From: an uncultured Phycisphaerales bacterium
GTDB lineage: Bacteria > Planctomycetota > Phycisphaerae > Tepidisphaerales > Tepidisphaeraceae
Direction: 5' to 3'
NCBI GenBank assembly: GCA_903871935.1
Contig: CAIQIQ010000068.1
Coordinates: forward strand, 45,481 to 109,480
DNA length: 64,000 bases
Part shown: positions 6,713-14,492 of the stretch, one piece after another
Position numbering within the stretch: position 1 is the stretch's first letter
Layout: every line of letters begins with the position of its first letter
Notes under the pieces: model-generated
Database searches by the model: none
What the model saw: only the letters and a program-made list of their open reading frames with translations
What the model was told of the DNA's origin: nothing
Program-made: the position numbers and the translations under genes

Positions 6713-6754
6713 CCATGCGTGTCGCCGAAGGCTGCGTCGTGCTAAAATGCCGAC

Positions 6755-6955
6755 ATGAGCATCGTCGAGATTGAAAATGCCATTGAGAAACTGCCCGCTC
6801 AGCAGATGGAGCAATTGGCGGACTGGCTGGAAGCGCTTCGCGCAAGACGGGCTACGCCTCCGTTGGTTGAAGCCTGGCTGCAACGCGCACGCGGTGCGGC
6901 TGTTGCCGGCACGACGACTGCCAACGTGATGGCTCTCACCCGGGGCGAGGAATGA
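6755..6955 (+). CDS. Antitoxin of a VapBC-like pair
   Basis: 66-residue protein: MSIVEIENAIEKLPAQQ, then LADWLEALRAR, with a C-terminal segment that would wrap a toxin. It resembles small antitoxins that precede PIN-domain toxin genes. The stop overlaps the ATG of the next frame (ATGA at 6952-6955), the usual translational coupling of VapB to VapC. The partner is broken (next entry), so this is a solitary antitoxin. A TAAAAT sequence 7 bp upstream of the ATG may be a -10 element. Confidence 0.65.
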   Translation: MSIVEIENAIEKLPAQQMEQLADWLEALRARRATPPLVEAWLQRARGAAVAGTTTANVMALTRGEE

Positions 6956-7154
6956 GCGGGTTCCTGACACGGCAGGCTGGCTCGCAGCGCAGGCATTTGT
7001 GTGATACCGACGCGGCGGGGGCACAAGAACATCGCCGCTGCCGGATTTCTACATCGGGGCGCATGCCTCAGTTGAGAAGCGGACGCTTGTCACACGAGAC
7101 GGCGCCCGCTATCGCACGTACTTTCCCGATGTTGTGCTGATCACTCCGACGTAA
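6952..7154 (+). pseudogene. Degenerate PIN-domain (VapC-like) toxin
   Basis: The ATG at 6952 overlaps the antitoxin stop, but its frame soon diverges. The true toxin end is in another frame at 7035-7154 and reads PLPDFYIGAHA, KRTLVTRDGARYRTYFP, VVLITPT. The LPDF-x-IGAHA and TRD-x-x-RY-x-xYFP motifs are the C-terminal signature of VapC ribonucleases. Only about 80 bp lie between the ATG and this tail, against roughly 300 bp in intact genes. An internal deletion plus frameshift has therefore inactivated it. The N-terminal catalytic Asp region is gone. Confidence 0.75.
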
Positions 7155-7200
7155 TGATAAAGCGGCGGACAGTTGCGATTCGTCGGTCATGATGTGGCGC

Positions 7201-7332
7201 AGTGCATATCCCATTGCGCCGCGGGGTCATTCAGAGATAATTTTTTGTGGCGGCTGAAGTTGCGGCGTATACTGCCAATCATCCGGTCGCACGTTATCTT
7301 GCGCGGCCGGTCAGGTTAATCAGAGGCTATGT
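7201..7332 (+). repeat. attC-like spacer 9 (long type, left part lost)
   Basis: Starts in the conserved CCCATTGCGCCGCGGGGTC block and ends in R'-like GCTATGT (7326-7332), which overlaps the next ATG (7329). The R'' box is not recognisable, in keeping with the deletion that damaged the preceding VapC gene. Confidence 0.55.
7245..7273 (+). promoter_or_regulatory. Cassette promoter 9 (TTGTGG-17-TATACT)
   Basis: TTGTGG 7245-7250 and TATACT 7268-7273 with a 17-bp spacer, 56 bp upstream of the gene at 7329. Confidence 0.65.
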
Positions 7333-7793
7333 CACGCGGGGCAATTACAGCATCGCTGGAAGACTTCGCACGGACGGGGCGGCTCGGTCCGCTGTCGGTC
7401 GGTTTGAATCGCGATGAGGTGCTCAAGTTCTTAGGCGCGCCAACGGACTTCTTGGCGGGAAAGCTCGTCGACCAATCCGCCATATGGAAGTACGGCGATG
7501 TCGAAGTCTACTTCGCTGATGACGTCGTCTCGCTGGTGCATTTCGATCGGTTCGAGGTTCCCGTTGGCGGACCGACGTTGAAGATTGAGCCATGGGTGAT
7601 CCGCAGAGGGCTGCCATTGGACAAGCTAGAAGACGCCTTGCGCAGGTCTTCGATCGAGTTCTCCGCCGCCTGCGATCCGTCGAATCCCAAATGTGTAAAG
7701 GTCGTGACCTCAGCGGGCGTAGCGTTCGTCGTTCAGGTTGACGGCGAGGCGTGCGAATTGGGCCTGTCGATCTTCGGCCGGTCCGCTATGTAA
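7329..7793 (+). CDS. Hypothetical protein, last cassette gene
   Basis: 154-residue soluble protein without signal peptide. Its N-terminal half reads LGPLSVGLNRDEVLKFLGAP, then AIWKYGDVEVYFADD and VSLVHFDRF. This is the look of a 'GMTRAEV-LLG-P...IWKYGDLE' family often found as lone cassette or toxin-neighbour genes. The C-terminal half has a helix (LPLDKLEDALRRSSIEF) and two strands ending FVVQVDGEACELGLSI. Function not known. The stop TAA shares its last base with the next R'' box ACATAAC (7793-7799). Confidence 0.7.
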   Translation: MSRGAITASLEDFARTGRLGPLSVGLNRDEVLKFLGAPTDFLAGKLVDQSAIWKYGDVEVYFADDVVSLVHFDRFEVPVGGPTLKIEPWVIRRGLPLDKLEDALRRSSIEFSAACDPSNPKCVKVVTSAGVAFVVQVDGEACELGLSIFGRSAM

Positions 7794-7830
7794 CATAACC
7801 CGCCGATGCAGTGGACCGGCCGGGAGACGG
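7793..7830 (+). repeat. attC-like half site 10 (right edge of array)
   Basis: R'' ACATAAC (7793-7799) followed by CCGCCGATGCAGTGGACCGG, the conserved left arm. No matching L'/R' follows before the next gene, so the array ends here. A fragment with an open but start-less frame (about 7830-7925) follows. Confidence 0.55.
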
Positions 7831-7940
7831 TATTATGTCTTTCATCGGGTGTACCAAGATGGGAAGCGGATCGGCGAGGGAACCGGGTTTGATTGTGTGA
7901 CGTGGCGGCGACGCAATAGATGCACGGAACAAGGAGCAGC

Positions 7941-9152
7941 ATGCCAAGACGCCTCCTCTATACGATGATGCTGATGTTTGCCATCGCCAGCGAGGCATTC
8001 GCCAGGCTTCCCCCGATGCCGGACGGCAACGATGCCGTCTTCACTGCCACGCACGTGGTAATCGTTTCGCCCGGCAAGCCCCATGCGTTCATCGTTCAGA
8101 GATCGTATCTGGGCGATCTCGCGGTGGGTTCGGCCATCGAACTGCCGACTTTCAGGCTGGTTACGTGGAACGACATGGGACTTGAGCAGCCTCAGTCCCT
8201 CACGGACAGCACACATATCCTCCTGTTCCTTCGTCGCGATGGGAATAGTCACGGTGTTCTAGCAATCATCGACTACGGCAATGCCTTCTTCTTCCGCGAT
8301 CTGGCGCGAATTGACGAACTCGATGCGATGGCCACGAGGGCGATCGACTACCACAGAAGGTGGCAGGTGGCCCGTGACACGTTCGACCGACAAGGGCGCA
8401 TCCGTGCCTTGTTTCCATATCTCCTCAACCCCGCTGAGTCGTGCCACCACCTTACCCTCACCGAACTCGCAAAGTTGAATCCAGATTCGGGCGACTATCT
8501 CGCGGAAATCCTCCCCAGAGTTTCCCCCAATGAATGCCAGAGCCTTCTGCTGGATATTCGCCAACTCCAATCCCCAAGATCTCACTCCGCTGCGATTGCC
8601 ATGGTGGACCGCGCCCGCGCGCAACTGAGCAACTATCTTGACGCCCACCATCTCAAGAACTTCGACATCACGGCCCAATGGAACCACGGAGCCCCCGAGG
8701 AACTCAAAGGGGTCAGTGGCATCATGTACTACGGTCTTGCGGCCATCCGGTCGTTTGGCGACCAGGCCGACATGCCGTACTTCCGCGGTTTGATCCCGTT
8801 TTTGCTCTCCAACGGCCTTGAGCAGTCTGTGGAGGAGTGCGGGTACGCCATGAGACAGAATCCGGGACCGGAGAACATCCCGGTCCTCAAAGCGATCTGG
8901 GAAGACTACAAATCCCATCACTACACTCGGGAACAGGAAACTCTGCTTCCTATCGATCTTGCCCGTACGCTTACGGCGCAGAACGATATAGCAGTAATCG
9001 CCATACTCCTTGAGCTGCTCGACAACTACAATGGGCGCGATTCCGCGCATGAGGGCCTTCGCAAACTCAGCGGGAAAGACTTCCATACCGACGCCGAATG
9101 GAGGTCCTGGTATGAATCATTGTCCAAGGGTGTGGAGAAGACTGTGCAGTAG
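7941..9152 (+). CDS. Secreted hypothetical protein
   Basis: 403 residues from the ATG at 7941, which has an AAGGAG ribosome-binding site 5 bp upstream; an in-frame ATG at 7920 lacks one. Residues 1-21 form a Sec signal peptide (basic start, hydrophobic LYTMMLMFAIA, cleavage after AFA). The mature part begins with a beta-rich domain (FTATHVVIVSPGK, FIVQRSYLGDL, THILLFLRRDG) and continues as a helical region of HEAT-like repeats with no catalytic motif I recognise. It lies just right of the cassette array and is much longer than the cassette genes, so it is probably resident. Predicted periplasmic. Confidence 0.7.
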   Translation: MPRRLLYTMMLMFAIASEAFARLPPMPDGNDAVFTATHVVIVSPGKPHAFIVQRSYLGDLAVGSAIELPTFRLVTWNDMGLEQPQSLTDSTHILLFLRRDGNSHGVLAIIDYGNAFFFRDLARIDELDAMATRAIDYHRRWQVARDTFDRQGRIRALFPYLLNPAESCHHLTLTELAKLNPDSGDYLAEILPRVSPNECQSLLLDIRQLQSPRSHSAAIAMVDRARAQLSNYLDAHHLKNFDITAQWNHGAPEELKGVSGIMYYGLAAIRSFGDQADMPYFRGLIPFLLSNGLEQSVEECGYAMRQNPGPENIPVLKAIWEDYKSHHYTREQETLLPIDLARTLTAQNDIAVIAILLELLDNYNGRDSAHEGLRKLSGKDFHTDAEWRSWYESLSKGVEKTVQ

Positions 9153-9283
9153 GCGTGTGCAAGGATTCCATGCATTCTGGATTCGGGACCAAGGAACAAG
9201 GATGAAGGATGGAAACAGAATGCAGATGGTTCACGACATGGGTGGCGCAGGGCGCGGCCTTTTGAGGGCAAGGGGTCCGGGGC

Positions 9284-9667
9284 CTAGCTTGCCGCCTCGT
9301 TGTGTTGTTGCTCCTCGATCGTCATCCACTTCACCGGGCCGAGGTAGAAGTTCACCACGACGACAAGGACCAGCGTGGCAAACGCGATGATGCAGGTCAT
9401 TACAATCTTCCCGACCACCACGAGCTGGATCGCCTCCCAGATGCCCAGAATCGCGGTGAGGCCCATCGCGACGATACAGAGCAAGGATACTATCAGGAGA
9501 AACCGTCGTGCCTGCCTGACGGGAAACAGGCCAAGATGGACGGGATAGCGTGCCGGTAACGACTGAGAGTAGAGGTGATTCCGAAGCAGCGTCTTCTTGG
9601 CTTCTACAACCTCATCAAACGGTGGTGCCGGCTCAACGCTCTCAGATTGAAGCTCGGAGTCCTGCAT
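9284..9667 (-). CDS. Small membrane protein, two TM helices
   Basis: 127 residues. A polar N-terminal half of about 55 residues (acidic start, RYPVHLGLFPVRQARR) precedes two transmembrane helices: FLLIVSLLCIVAMGLTAILG and IVMTCIIAFATLVLVVVV. It ends with a short polar tail (TIEEQQHNEAAS). No family recognised. ATG at 9667. It stands alone between a + strand gene and a lipoprotein gene on the same strand 180 bp away; the gap holds a palindromic repeat. Confidence 0.65.
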   Translation of the reverse strand: MQDSELQSESVEPAPPFDEVVEAKKTLLRNHLYSQSLPARYPVHLGLFPVRQARRFLLIVSLLCIVAMGLTAILGIWEAIQLVVVGKIVMTCIIAFATLVLVVVVNFYLGPVKWMTIEEQQHNEAAS

Positions 9668-9782
9668 GGTCGCTCGCTCCTGAAGAAGGATGGGTCACAA
9701 CCTTGCTTTCGCAACAACCGATTATACCACGCTGGCTTTCACTGCAAGGGCCGGTTTGCGGATGTCTGGGCGTGACCATCTT

Positions 9783-9850
9783 TTGAGTATAAGGAAGCGG
9801 CTGCGCCGGCGGCTTGGCTACGGCTGAGGTCAGCCGTGCCACTGACTCAA
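9783..9850. repeat. Palindromic REP-like element
   Basis: Outer arms TTGAGT (9783-9788) and ACTCAA (9845-9850) enclose ATAAGGAAGCGGCTGCGCCGG and a core perfect hairpin ACGGCTGA-GG-TCAGCCGT. The same order (GATAAGGAAACGGCTTCGCC, GCTACGGCTG, CAGCCGTGCTACTG) occurs inside the hairpin element at 53851-53952, and a related core at 11308-11326. Confidence 0.6.
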
Positions 9851-10296
9851 GGTTTCTGAGGTGCGGGCTCGGTGCAGAAGGTCACCTGGTGGCGGATATC
9901 TGTGGGCAACAGCGACGTTGTGGCCCGGACGTCCGTGGGAATGAGTCGACCGGGGCGTGCGGGGCGGGAACTGGCTATGAACCCCTCGGCGATGGCATCG
10001 CCCAGCTTGGGGAACCTGGCCAGAAGTTCTGCCTCGGAGAGGCGGGTCGCCAGGATGGCGCCATCTTTGGATTTCACCGTGTAGACGAGGCCGTTGGGTC
10101 CAGAGAGGATGACGACGATCTGGTCACGGGAGCGAATCTCTCCGAGAGCGATGTATCGGTCATACTTTGGATGGGCGGCGGTGGGTGGCATCGGTTGGGC
10201 CGGGGCACGGGTAGGAGCGGGGGCTAGCGGGTGCTGGCAGGCGGCGAGGCAGAGGGGTAATGCGATCAGCGCACAGCGCACGGGGGCTTGCTGCAT
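9847..10296 (-). CDS. Putative lipoprotein
   Basis: 149 residues. The N-terminus is a lipoprotein signal: APVRCALIALPLCLAAC with lipobox LAAC, so Cys20 would be lipidated. A Pro/Ala-rich linker follows (residues 21-42), then a small domain: YIALGEIRSRDQIVVILSG, VYTVKSKDGAILATRLSEAE, LARFPKLGDAIAEGF. No family recognised. It diverges from the + strand gene at 10423, with 126 bp between them. Confidence 0.65.
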   Translation of the reverse strand: MQQAPVRCALIALPLCLAACQHPLAPAPTRAPAQPMPPTAAHPKYDRYIALGEIRSRDQIVVILSGPNGLVYTVKSKDGAILATRLSEAELLARFPKLGDAIAEGFIASSRPARPGRLIPTDVRATTSLLPTDIRHQVTFCTEPAPQKP

Positions 10297-10422
10297 GGGC
10301 TATCTCCTTCGCTAAGCGAGGCACATTATACATCAAGCCGAGCGAAGCAAACATTGCATTTCATCGACCGCAAACTATTCTGGGGGTGTGCCATTCTTCG
10401 CCCTGCGGCGGAAGGGAACACG

Positions 10423-11259
10423 ATGCTGCCTATGGTTAGTTTCTTTGGAACGTCTGTCACGCGGTTGACGCTGGGGGACAACCCCTTTCATGGCCATTCG
10501 TACATCCAGCAGGTCCACAGCGGCGAGGAGATGAAGACGTTTTATACGATCGACACCTGCGTCCGAGCGCTGTTTGTCGCCCAGGAGCAGGGGATCAATA
10601 CATACATCGCCCTGGCCGAACCCAAGACACTGGAGATCATCCGCCAGTATCGCCAGGCCGGGGGCAGCATGAACATCCTGTTCCAGAGCTACCCGCCGGC
10701 CGACCTTGCGGCCAACGTCAGGGAGATGCTCGAATACCATCCGATCGGGATCTACCACCAGGGTGGGTCGCTGGATTACATGGTGGAAACGGGGCAGGTG
10801 GAGCAACTGCGCGAGCGGCTGAAGCTGATCAAAGCGACTGGGCTGGCGACGGGCCTGGGCACGCATGAGCCGGGCACGGTGCTGCGCGCTGAGGAAGAGG
10901 ATTGGGGCGCGGACTTCTACATGACCTGTCTCTATAACGCCCGCCGGACGCAGCGCGGCCAGCAGAGCGGGTTCATCACGGGCAAACCCAAGGAGCTGGT
11001 CTTCTATCCGGAGGACCGCTTCCTGATGTTCGAGGTGATACGCAAGGTGGCCAAGCCGTGTATTGCGTTCAAGGTCTTTGCCGGCGGGCAGATCTTCTGC
11101 GGCAAGAAGCCTGAGGAAACGGCCGCCATCGCGGAGGCGGCCATCCGGGAGACGTACGGGAGCATCAAGCCTGGGGACCTGGCCTGCATTGGCGTGTACC
11201 AGAAGCTAAAGGATCAGTTGCGCGAGGATATCGGCATCGCCAGAAAGGTGCTGGGGTAG
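10423..11259 (+). CDS. TIM-barrel-like protein of unknown function
   Basis: 278 residues starting MLPMVSFFG (ATG 10423; GAAGGGA 9 bp upstream). The pattern of alternating strands and helices suits a (beta/alpha)8 barrel: LTLGDNPFHGHS near the start, GINTYIALAEP, GSMNILFQSYP, IGIYHQGGSLDYMV, GLATGLGTHEP, ADFYMTCLYNARR, KPCIAFKVFAGGQIFC and a final LACIGVYQKLKDQ. The strand ends carry His, Glu and Lys residues that could form an active site. It looks like the aldo/keto-reductase-like or lyase-like barrels common in planctomycetes, but I cannot assign a reaction. It is monocistronic as far as visible. Confidence 0.65.
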   Translation: MLPMVSFFGTSVTRLTLGDNPFHGHSYIQQVHSGEEMKTFYTIDTCVRALFVAQEQGINTYIALAEPKTLEIIRQYRQAGGSMNILFQSYPPADLAANVREMLEYHPIGIYHQGGSLDYMVETGQVEQLRERLKLIKATGLATGLGTHEPGTVLRAEEEDWGADFYMTCLYNARRTQRGQQSGFITGKPKELVFYPEDRFLMFEVIRKVAKPCIAFKVFAGGQIFCGKKPEETAAIAEAAIRETYGSIKPGDLACIGVYQKLKDQLREDIGIARKVLG

Positions 11260-11299
11260 CGGATCGCCGTTGGGCTTGCTGGCATGTCGGCCATTATCG

Positions 11300-11332
11300 C
11301 TAGCGCGGCTGGCCCCAGCCGTAGTGCCTTTC
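11300..11332. repeat. Short palindrome related to the REP-like family
   Basis: CGGCTGG-CC-CCAGCCG is a perfect hairpin, followed by TAGTGCC. It resembles the core of the elements at 9783 and 53851. It may act as a terminator for the preceding gene, although no T-run follows. Confidence 0.4.
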
Positions 11333-11389
11333 CTTAGCTTCTGCGCGAAAGCATTGTTACGACCTTACCAACCGTTTGCGGGATGGTGT

Positions 11390-11417
11390 TTGACGGTGGG
11401 GGGTGCCGCCTTATAAT
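11390..11417 (+). promoter_or_regulatory. Sigma-70-type promoter of the ABC ATPase gene
   Basis: TTGACG (11390-11395), 16-bp spacer, TATAAT (11412-11417); 5/6 and 6/6 matches to consensus. It precedes the ATG at 11464 by 46 bp and is the strongest consensus promoter in the window. Confidence 0.7.
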
Positions 11418-11463
11418 GCCGGGCCGCACAATTGTTGTGCGGGAGCGGATACAGAGCGCAAAT

Positions 11464-12669
11464 ATGGCACAAGTACTCCTGGAAAAGATCACGAAGATCT
11501 ACCCCGGCGGCGTTAAGGCGGTCGATGCGATCGACCTGCACATCGCCGATAAGGAGTTTATTGTGCTGGTAGGGCCTTCGGGCTGTGGCAAGAGCACTAC
11601 GTTGCGCATGGTCGCGGGGCTGGAAGAGATCACTGATGGGACGATTCGGATCGGCGACCGGGTGGTGAACTCGGTGCCGCCGAAGGATCGGAACATCGCC
11701 ATGGTGTTCCAGAACTATGCCCTGTACCCGCACATGACGGTGTACAAGAACATGGCTTTCGGCTTGAAACTGAGGAAAGTGCCGAAGAATGTGATTGACC
11801 AGAGGGTCATGGAAGCGGCCAAGATCCTTGCCATCGAGCACCTGCTGGATAGGAAACCCAAGGCGCTTTCGGGGGGCCAGAGGCAGCGTGTGGCGGTTGG
11901 TCGTGCGATTGTGCGCGAGCCGGCCGCATTTTTGTTTGATGAGCCGCTGTCGAACCTGGATGCGAAGCTGCGCGTGACGACGCGGGCGGAATTGAAGCGG
12001 CTGCATCACCGATTGAAAACAACGACGATCTATGTGACCCACGATCAGGAAGAAGCGATGACGCTGGGTGACCGGATTGTCATTATGAAAGATGGGATCA
12101 TCCAGCAGGCGGATACGCCGCTGGTGACCTACCAGAAGCCGGTGAATCGATTTGTGGCCGGCTTTATCGGCATGCCGCCGATGAATTTCTTCGATGGCTT
12201 GCTGAAGATGGTTAATGGCGCCATGGTGTTTGAGGAAGGCAAGCTTGAGGATGCGAAGGTTGTGACCAAGCGGGCTGATGAGCCGCAGGTGGCGATCGGG
12301 CAGGTAACACTGCCGGGCAATGGGTTTACTATTCCCGTGCCGGAGCAACTTCGGGCATGCCTGGGTGCGAAGGTTGGGAAGCATGTGGTGCTGGGGATTC
12401 GTCCCGAGCACTTGTCGCTTACCGATCACGGCGGTGAGTCAATCAACGTGAAGTTGAATGTGGTTGAGCCGCTGGGCAACGACATGGATCTCTATCTGGA
12501 GACGGTGTTGCATCCTCATGTGGTCGCTCGGGTGGAAGCCCACGCCGGCCTGGAGGTGTCTTCGCAGGTGAAGATGTTTGTGGACTTGAAGAAGATCCAC
12601 TTTTTTGAGCCCGGAGAAACGGGCGTGAACCTGAGCCTGGTAAGCGAGAAACCTCATGCTGCTGCGTAG
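11464..12669 (+). CDS. ugpC: ABC transporter ATP-binding protein, UgpC/MalK/MsmX type
   Basis: 401-residue ATPase energising a sugar or glycerol-phosphate importer from the cytosolic face. Walker A GPSGCGKST is at about residues 37-45, followed by the Q-loop VFQNYALYPHMTV, ABC signature LSGGQRQRVAVGRA, Walker B AAFLFDEPLSNLDAKLR and the switch His in YVTHDQEEAM. Residues 235-401 form the C-terminal OB-fold/TOBE region of the MalK subgroup, with FIGMPPMNFF and VVLGIRPEHLSL. No permease or binding-protein gene is adjacent, so it may serve several importers, as MsmX does. The upstream in-frame region to 11383 covers the promoter, so ATG 11464 is chosen. Symbol is by subfamily only. Confidence 0.9.
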   Translation: MAQVLLEKITKIYPGGVKAVDAIDLHIADKEFIVLVGPSGCGKSTTLRMVAGLEEITDGTIRIGDRVVNSVPPKDRNIAMVFQNYALYPHMTVYKNMAFGLKLRKVPKNVIDQRVMEAAKILAIEHLLDRKPKALSGGQRQRVAVGRAIVREPAAFLFDEPLSNLDAKLRVTTRAELKRLHHRLKTTTIYVTHDQEEAMTLGDRIVIMKDGIIQQADTPLVTYQKPVNRFVAGFIGMPPMNFFDGLLKMVNGAMVFEEGKLEDAKVVTKRADEPQVAIGQVTLPGNGFTIPVPEQLRACLGAKVGKHVVLGIRPEHLSLTDHGGESINVKLNVVEPLGNDMDLYLETVLHPHVVARVEAHAGLEVSSQVKMFVDLKKIHFFEPGETGVNLSLVSEKPHAAA

Positions 12670-12725
12670 CGGGCATATTCTCGCATGCTGCGGGGCTTAC
12701 CCGCGGCCGGGACCGTGGTGAAGAA

Positions 12726-12807
12726 CCAGCCCGGCTTGCTGGGCTGGTGAACGCGTTTCCAGGGAACGGAAATGTGGGCCGCACGAAAAAGCGGCCCAAT
12801 TTGTTTG
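12726..12807 (+). terminator. Double hairpin, probable rho-independent terminator
   Basis: Hairpin 1: CCAGCCC (12726-12732) / GGGCTGG (12741-12747), without a T-run. Hairpin 2: TGGGCCGC (12775-12782) / GCGGCCCA (12791-12798) with an A-rich loop, followed by ATTTGTTTGTC. The second has a classical stem plus T-rich tail and would end transcription of the ABC ATPase gene before nusA. Confidence 0.65.
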
Positions 12808-12909
12808 TCTGAAACGGAAGTATGTGATGGTGGTTACGGGTGTGAAGGTGATGCACCGGCCGCCATAAAAGTGTGTGAGTGAATCTAGTATCAAAGGCAG
12901 CGAGGAAGC

Positions 12910-14397
12910 ATGGCCAACCAGGATTTGCTTCGGATTGTCGACGGGATTGCCCGCGATAAGAATATTGACCGCGAGCTCGTATACACCGATATCGAGCAGG
13001 CGATTGCTTCGGCGCTGCGCAAGCAGTTCAACACCGAGGACAGCAGCGAGTTTGGCGTGACACTGGATCGGCATTCCGGCGATATCAGTGTGACGCGTCA
13101 GGGCGTGACGATTCCGTTGGCGGCGATGGGGCGCATCGCCGCTCAGACGGCGAAGCAGGTGATGATCCAGCTTATCCGAAAGGATGAGCAGGGCAGCATT
13201 TACGATGAATTCAAGGACCGCGTTGGGACGATTGTGACTGGCACCGTGGCGCGCTTTGAAGGCCCGCGGATGATTGTCAGTTTGGGACGAATCGAGGCGG
13301 AAATGCCTCGGACGGATCAGATCCCCGGTGAGCAGCACCAGGTCGGCGAGCGGATTCAGGCCTTGGTGACGGAAGTTCGCGATGGGGCCGCGGGAGTGAA
13401 AGTGACGCTCTCCCGGACGCATCCGGAACTGGTTCGCAAGCTCTTTGAGCGTGAAGTGCCCGAGGTTGGCGAGCGCACCATCGAAATGAAGGCTCTGGCT
13501 CGCGAGCCAGGGCACAGGACGAAAATTGCGGTTTCATCGATCGACTCCAAGGTGGATGCGGTCGGTGCGTGTGTCGGCATTCGCGGCAGCCGCATCAAGA
13601 ATATCGTTGAGGAACTTGGCGGGGAAAAGATCGACATCGTGCGCTGGAACGAGTCGAGCCAGATCCTGATCAGCAATGCACTCAAGCCCGCGGAAGTCGC
13701 AGAGGTTGCGCTGTGCTTTGAACTGGGCCGGGCGACGGTAGTGGTAAACGATGACCAGTTGTCCCTGGCGATTGGCAAGCGCGGCCAGAATGTACGTCTG
13801 GCGGCTCAGCTTACGGGCTGGGACATCGATATCCTCACGCCACCGGAGTTTCGCAATGGCGTGAAGCGGCTTGAGCAGGTAATGCTGACGGTGCCGGGTG
13901 TGGTCAAGGAGATGGTTGACAAGGCGGTTGCCCTGGGTCTGATCGATGTACGCGATATCGAGGAAGTAGGGGCGGAGCCGCTGGTTGCGGAACTGACGAT
14001 GGAACCGGCGCTGGCCCAAGCGGTGCTGGTGCGCTGCTCCGCTGAGGCGAAGATCGTCGCGGTGGAGCAGGAGGCCAAGAAGGCGGCAGAGGCATCGGCC
14101 AAGGCCCGCGGTGTTACGACCGTTGCGCCGGCGGCGATTCGCGAGGCAGCGTCGGCCGAAGTGGATGTGCAGGCATCGCCGCTGCCCGGAAGCCTTGAAG
14201 CTTCTGGCGGGGCACCGGAAACGACTACGCATGCGATTAAGACCGGCGCCGGCCGGGATGAACTGTCGCTTGAGGAACAGGCGATTAAGGGTCTGGAGAC
14301 AGAAGCGGCGCCGCCCCAGGGGGGCGCAACTTCTGAAGAAGATGAAACGGCAGCGTTGGCTGAAGGCCGCGTCAGGCCGCCGAAGTCCCAGAGCTAG
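12910..14397 (+). CDS. nusA: Transcription termination/antitermination protein NusA
   Basis: 495 residues. NusA binds RNA polymerase and nascent RNA and modulates pausing, termination and antitermination. N-terminal domain residues 1-100 (LLRIVDGIARDKNIDRELVY, then DIEQAIASALRK). S1 domain about 104-175 (GTIVTGTVARFEG). Tandem KH domains about 200-345 (TKIAVSSIDSKVDAVGACVG, IVRWNES, then SLAIGKRGQNVRLAAQLTGW). A helical C-terminal part carries VPGVVKEMVDKAV. The last 90 residues are Ala/Glu-rich. infB follows 95 bp downstream, the classical nusA-infB order, but ylxR is absent between them and rimP is not upstream. Start ATG at 12910; GAGGAAGC lies just before it. Confidence 0.95.
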   Translation: MANQDLLRIVDGIARDKNIDRELVYTDIEQAIASALRKQFNTEDSSEFGVTLDRHSGDISVTRQGVTIPLAAMGRIAAQTAKQVMIQLIRKDEQGSIYDEFKDRVGTIVTGTVARFEGPRMIVSLGRIEAEMPRTDQIPGEQHQVGERIQALVTEVRDGAAGVKVTLSRTHPELVRKLFEREVPEVGERTIEMKALAREPGHRTKIAVSSIDSKVDAVGACVGIRGSRIKNIVEELGGEKIDIVRWNESSQILISNALKPAEVAEVALCFELGRATVVVNDDQLSLAIGKRGQNVRLAAQLTGWDIDILTPPEFRNGVKRLEQVMLTVPGVVKEMVDKAVALGLIDVRDIEEVGAEPLVAELTMEPALAQAVLVRCSAEAKIVAVEQEAKKAAEASAKARGVTTVAPAAIREAASAEVDVQASPLPGSLEASGGAPETTTHAIKTGAGRDELSLEEQAIKGLETEAAPPQGGATSEEDETAALAEGRVRPPKSQS

Positions 14398-14492
14398 AGC
14401 ATGGATGGAAGACGCTTTAGGACGTGAATACCGGACGAATGTGCAGCCGTGTGGTTGTCGTCAAGCCGGCAGAGTGCGTTACGGAGTAGAGC

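Noticed and set aside
7830..7925. Open fragment reading VFHRVYQDGKRIGEGTG after the last attC-like half site
   Set aside because: Looks codon-like but has no start codon outside the attC half site and no recognisable family; probably the remains of another cassette gene, too short to call.
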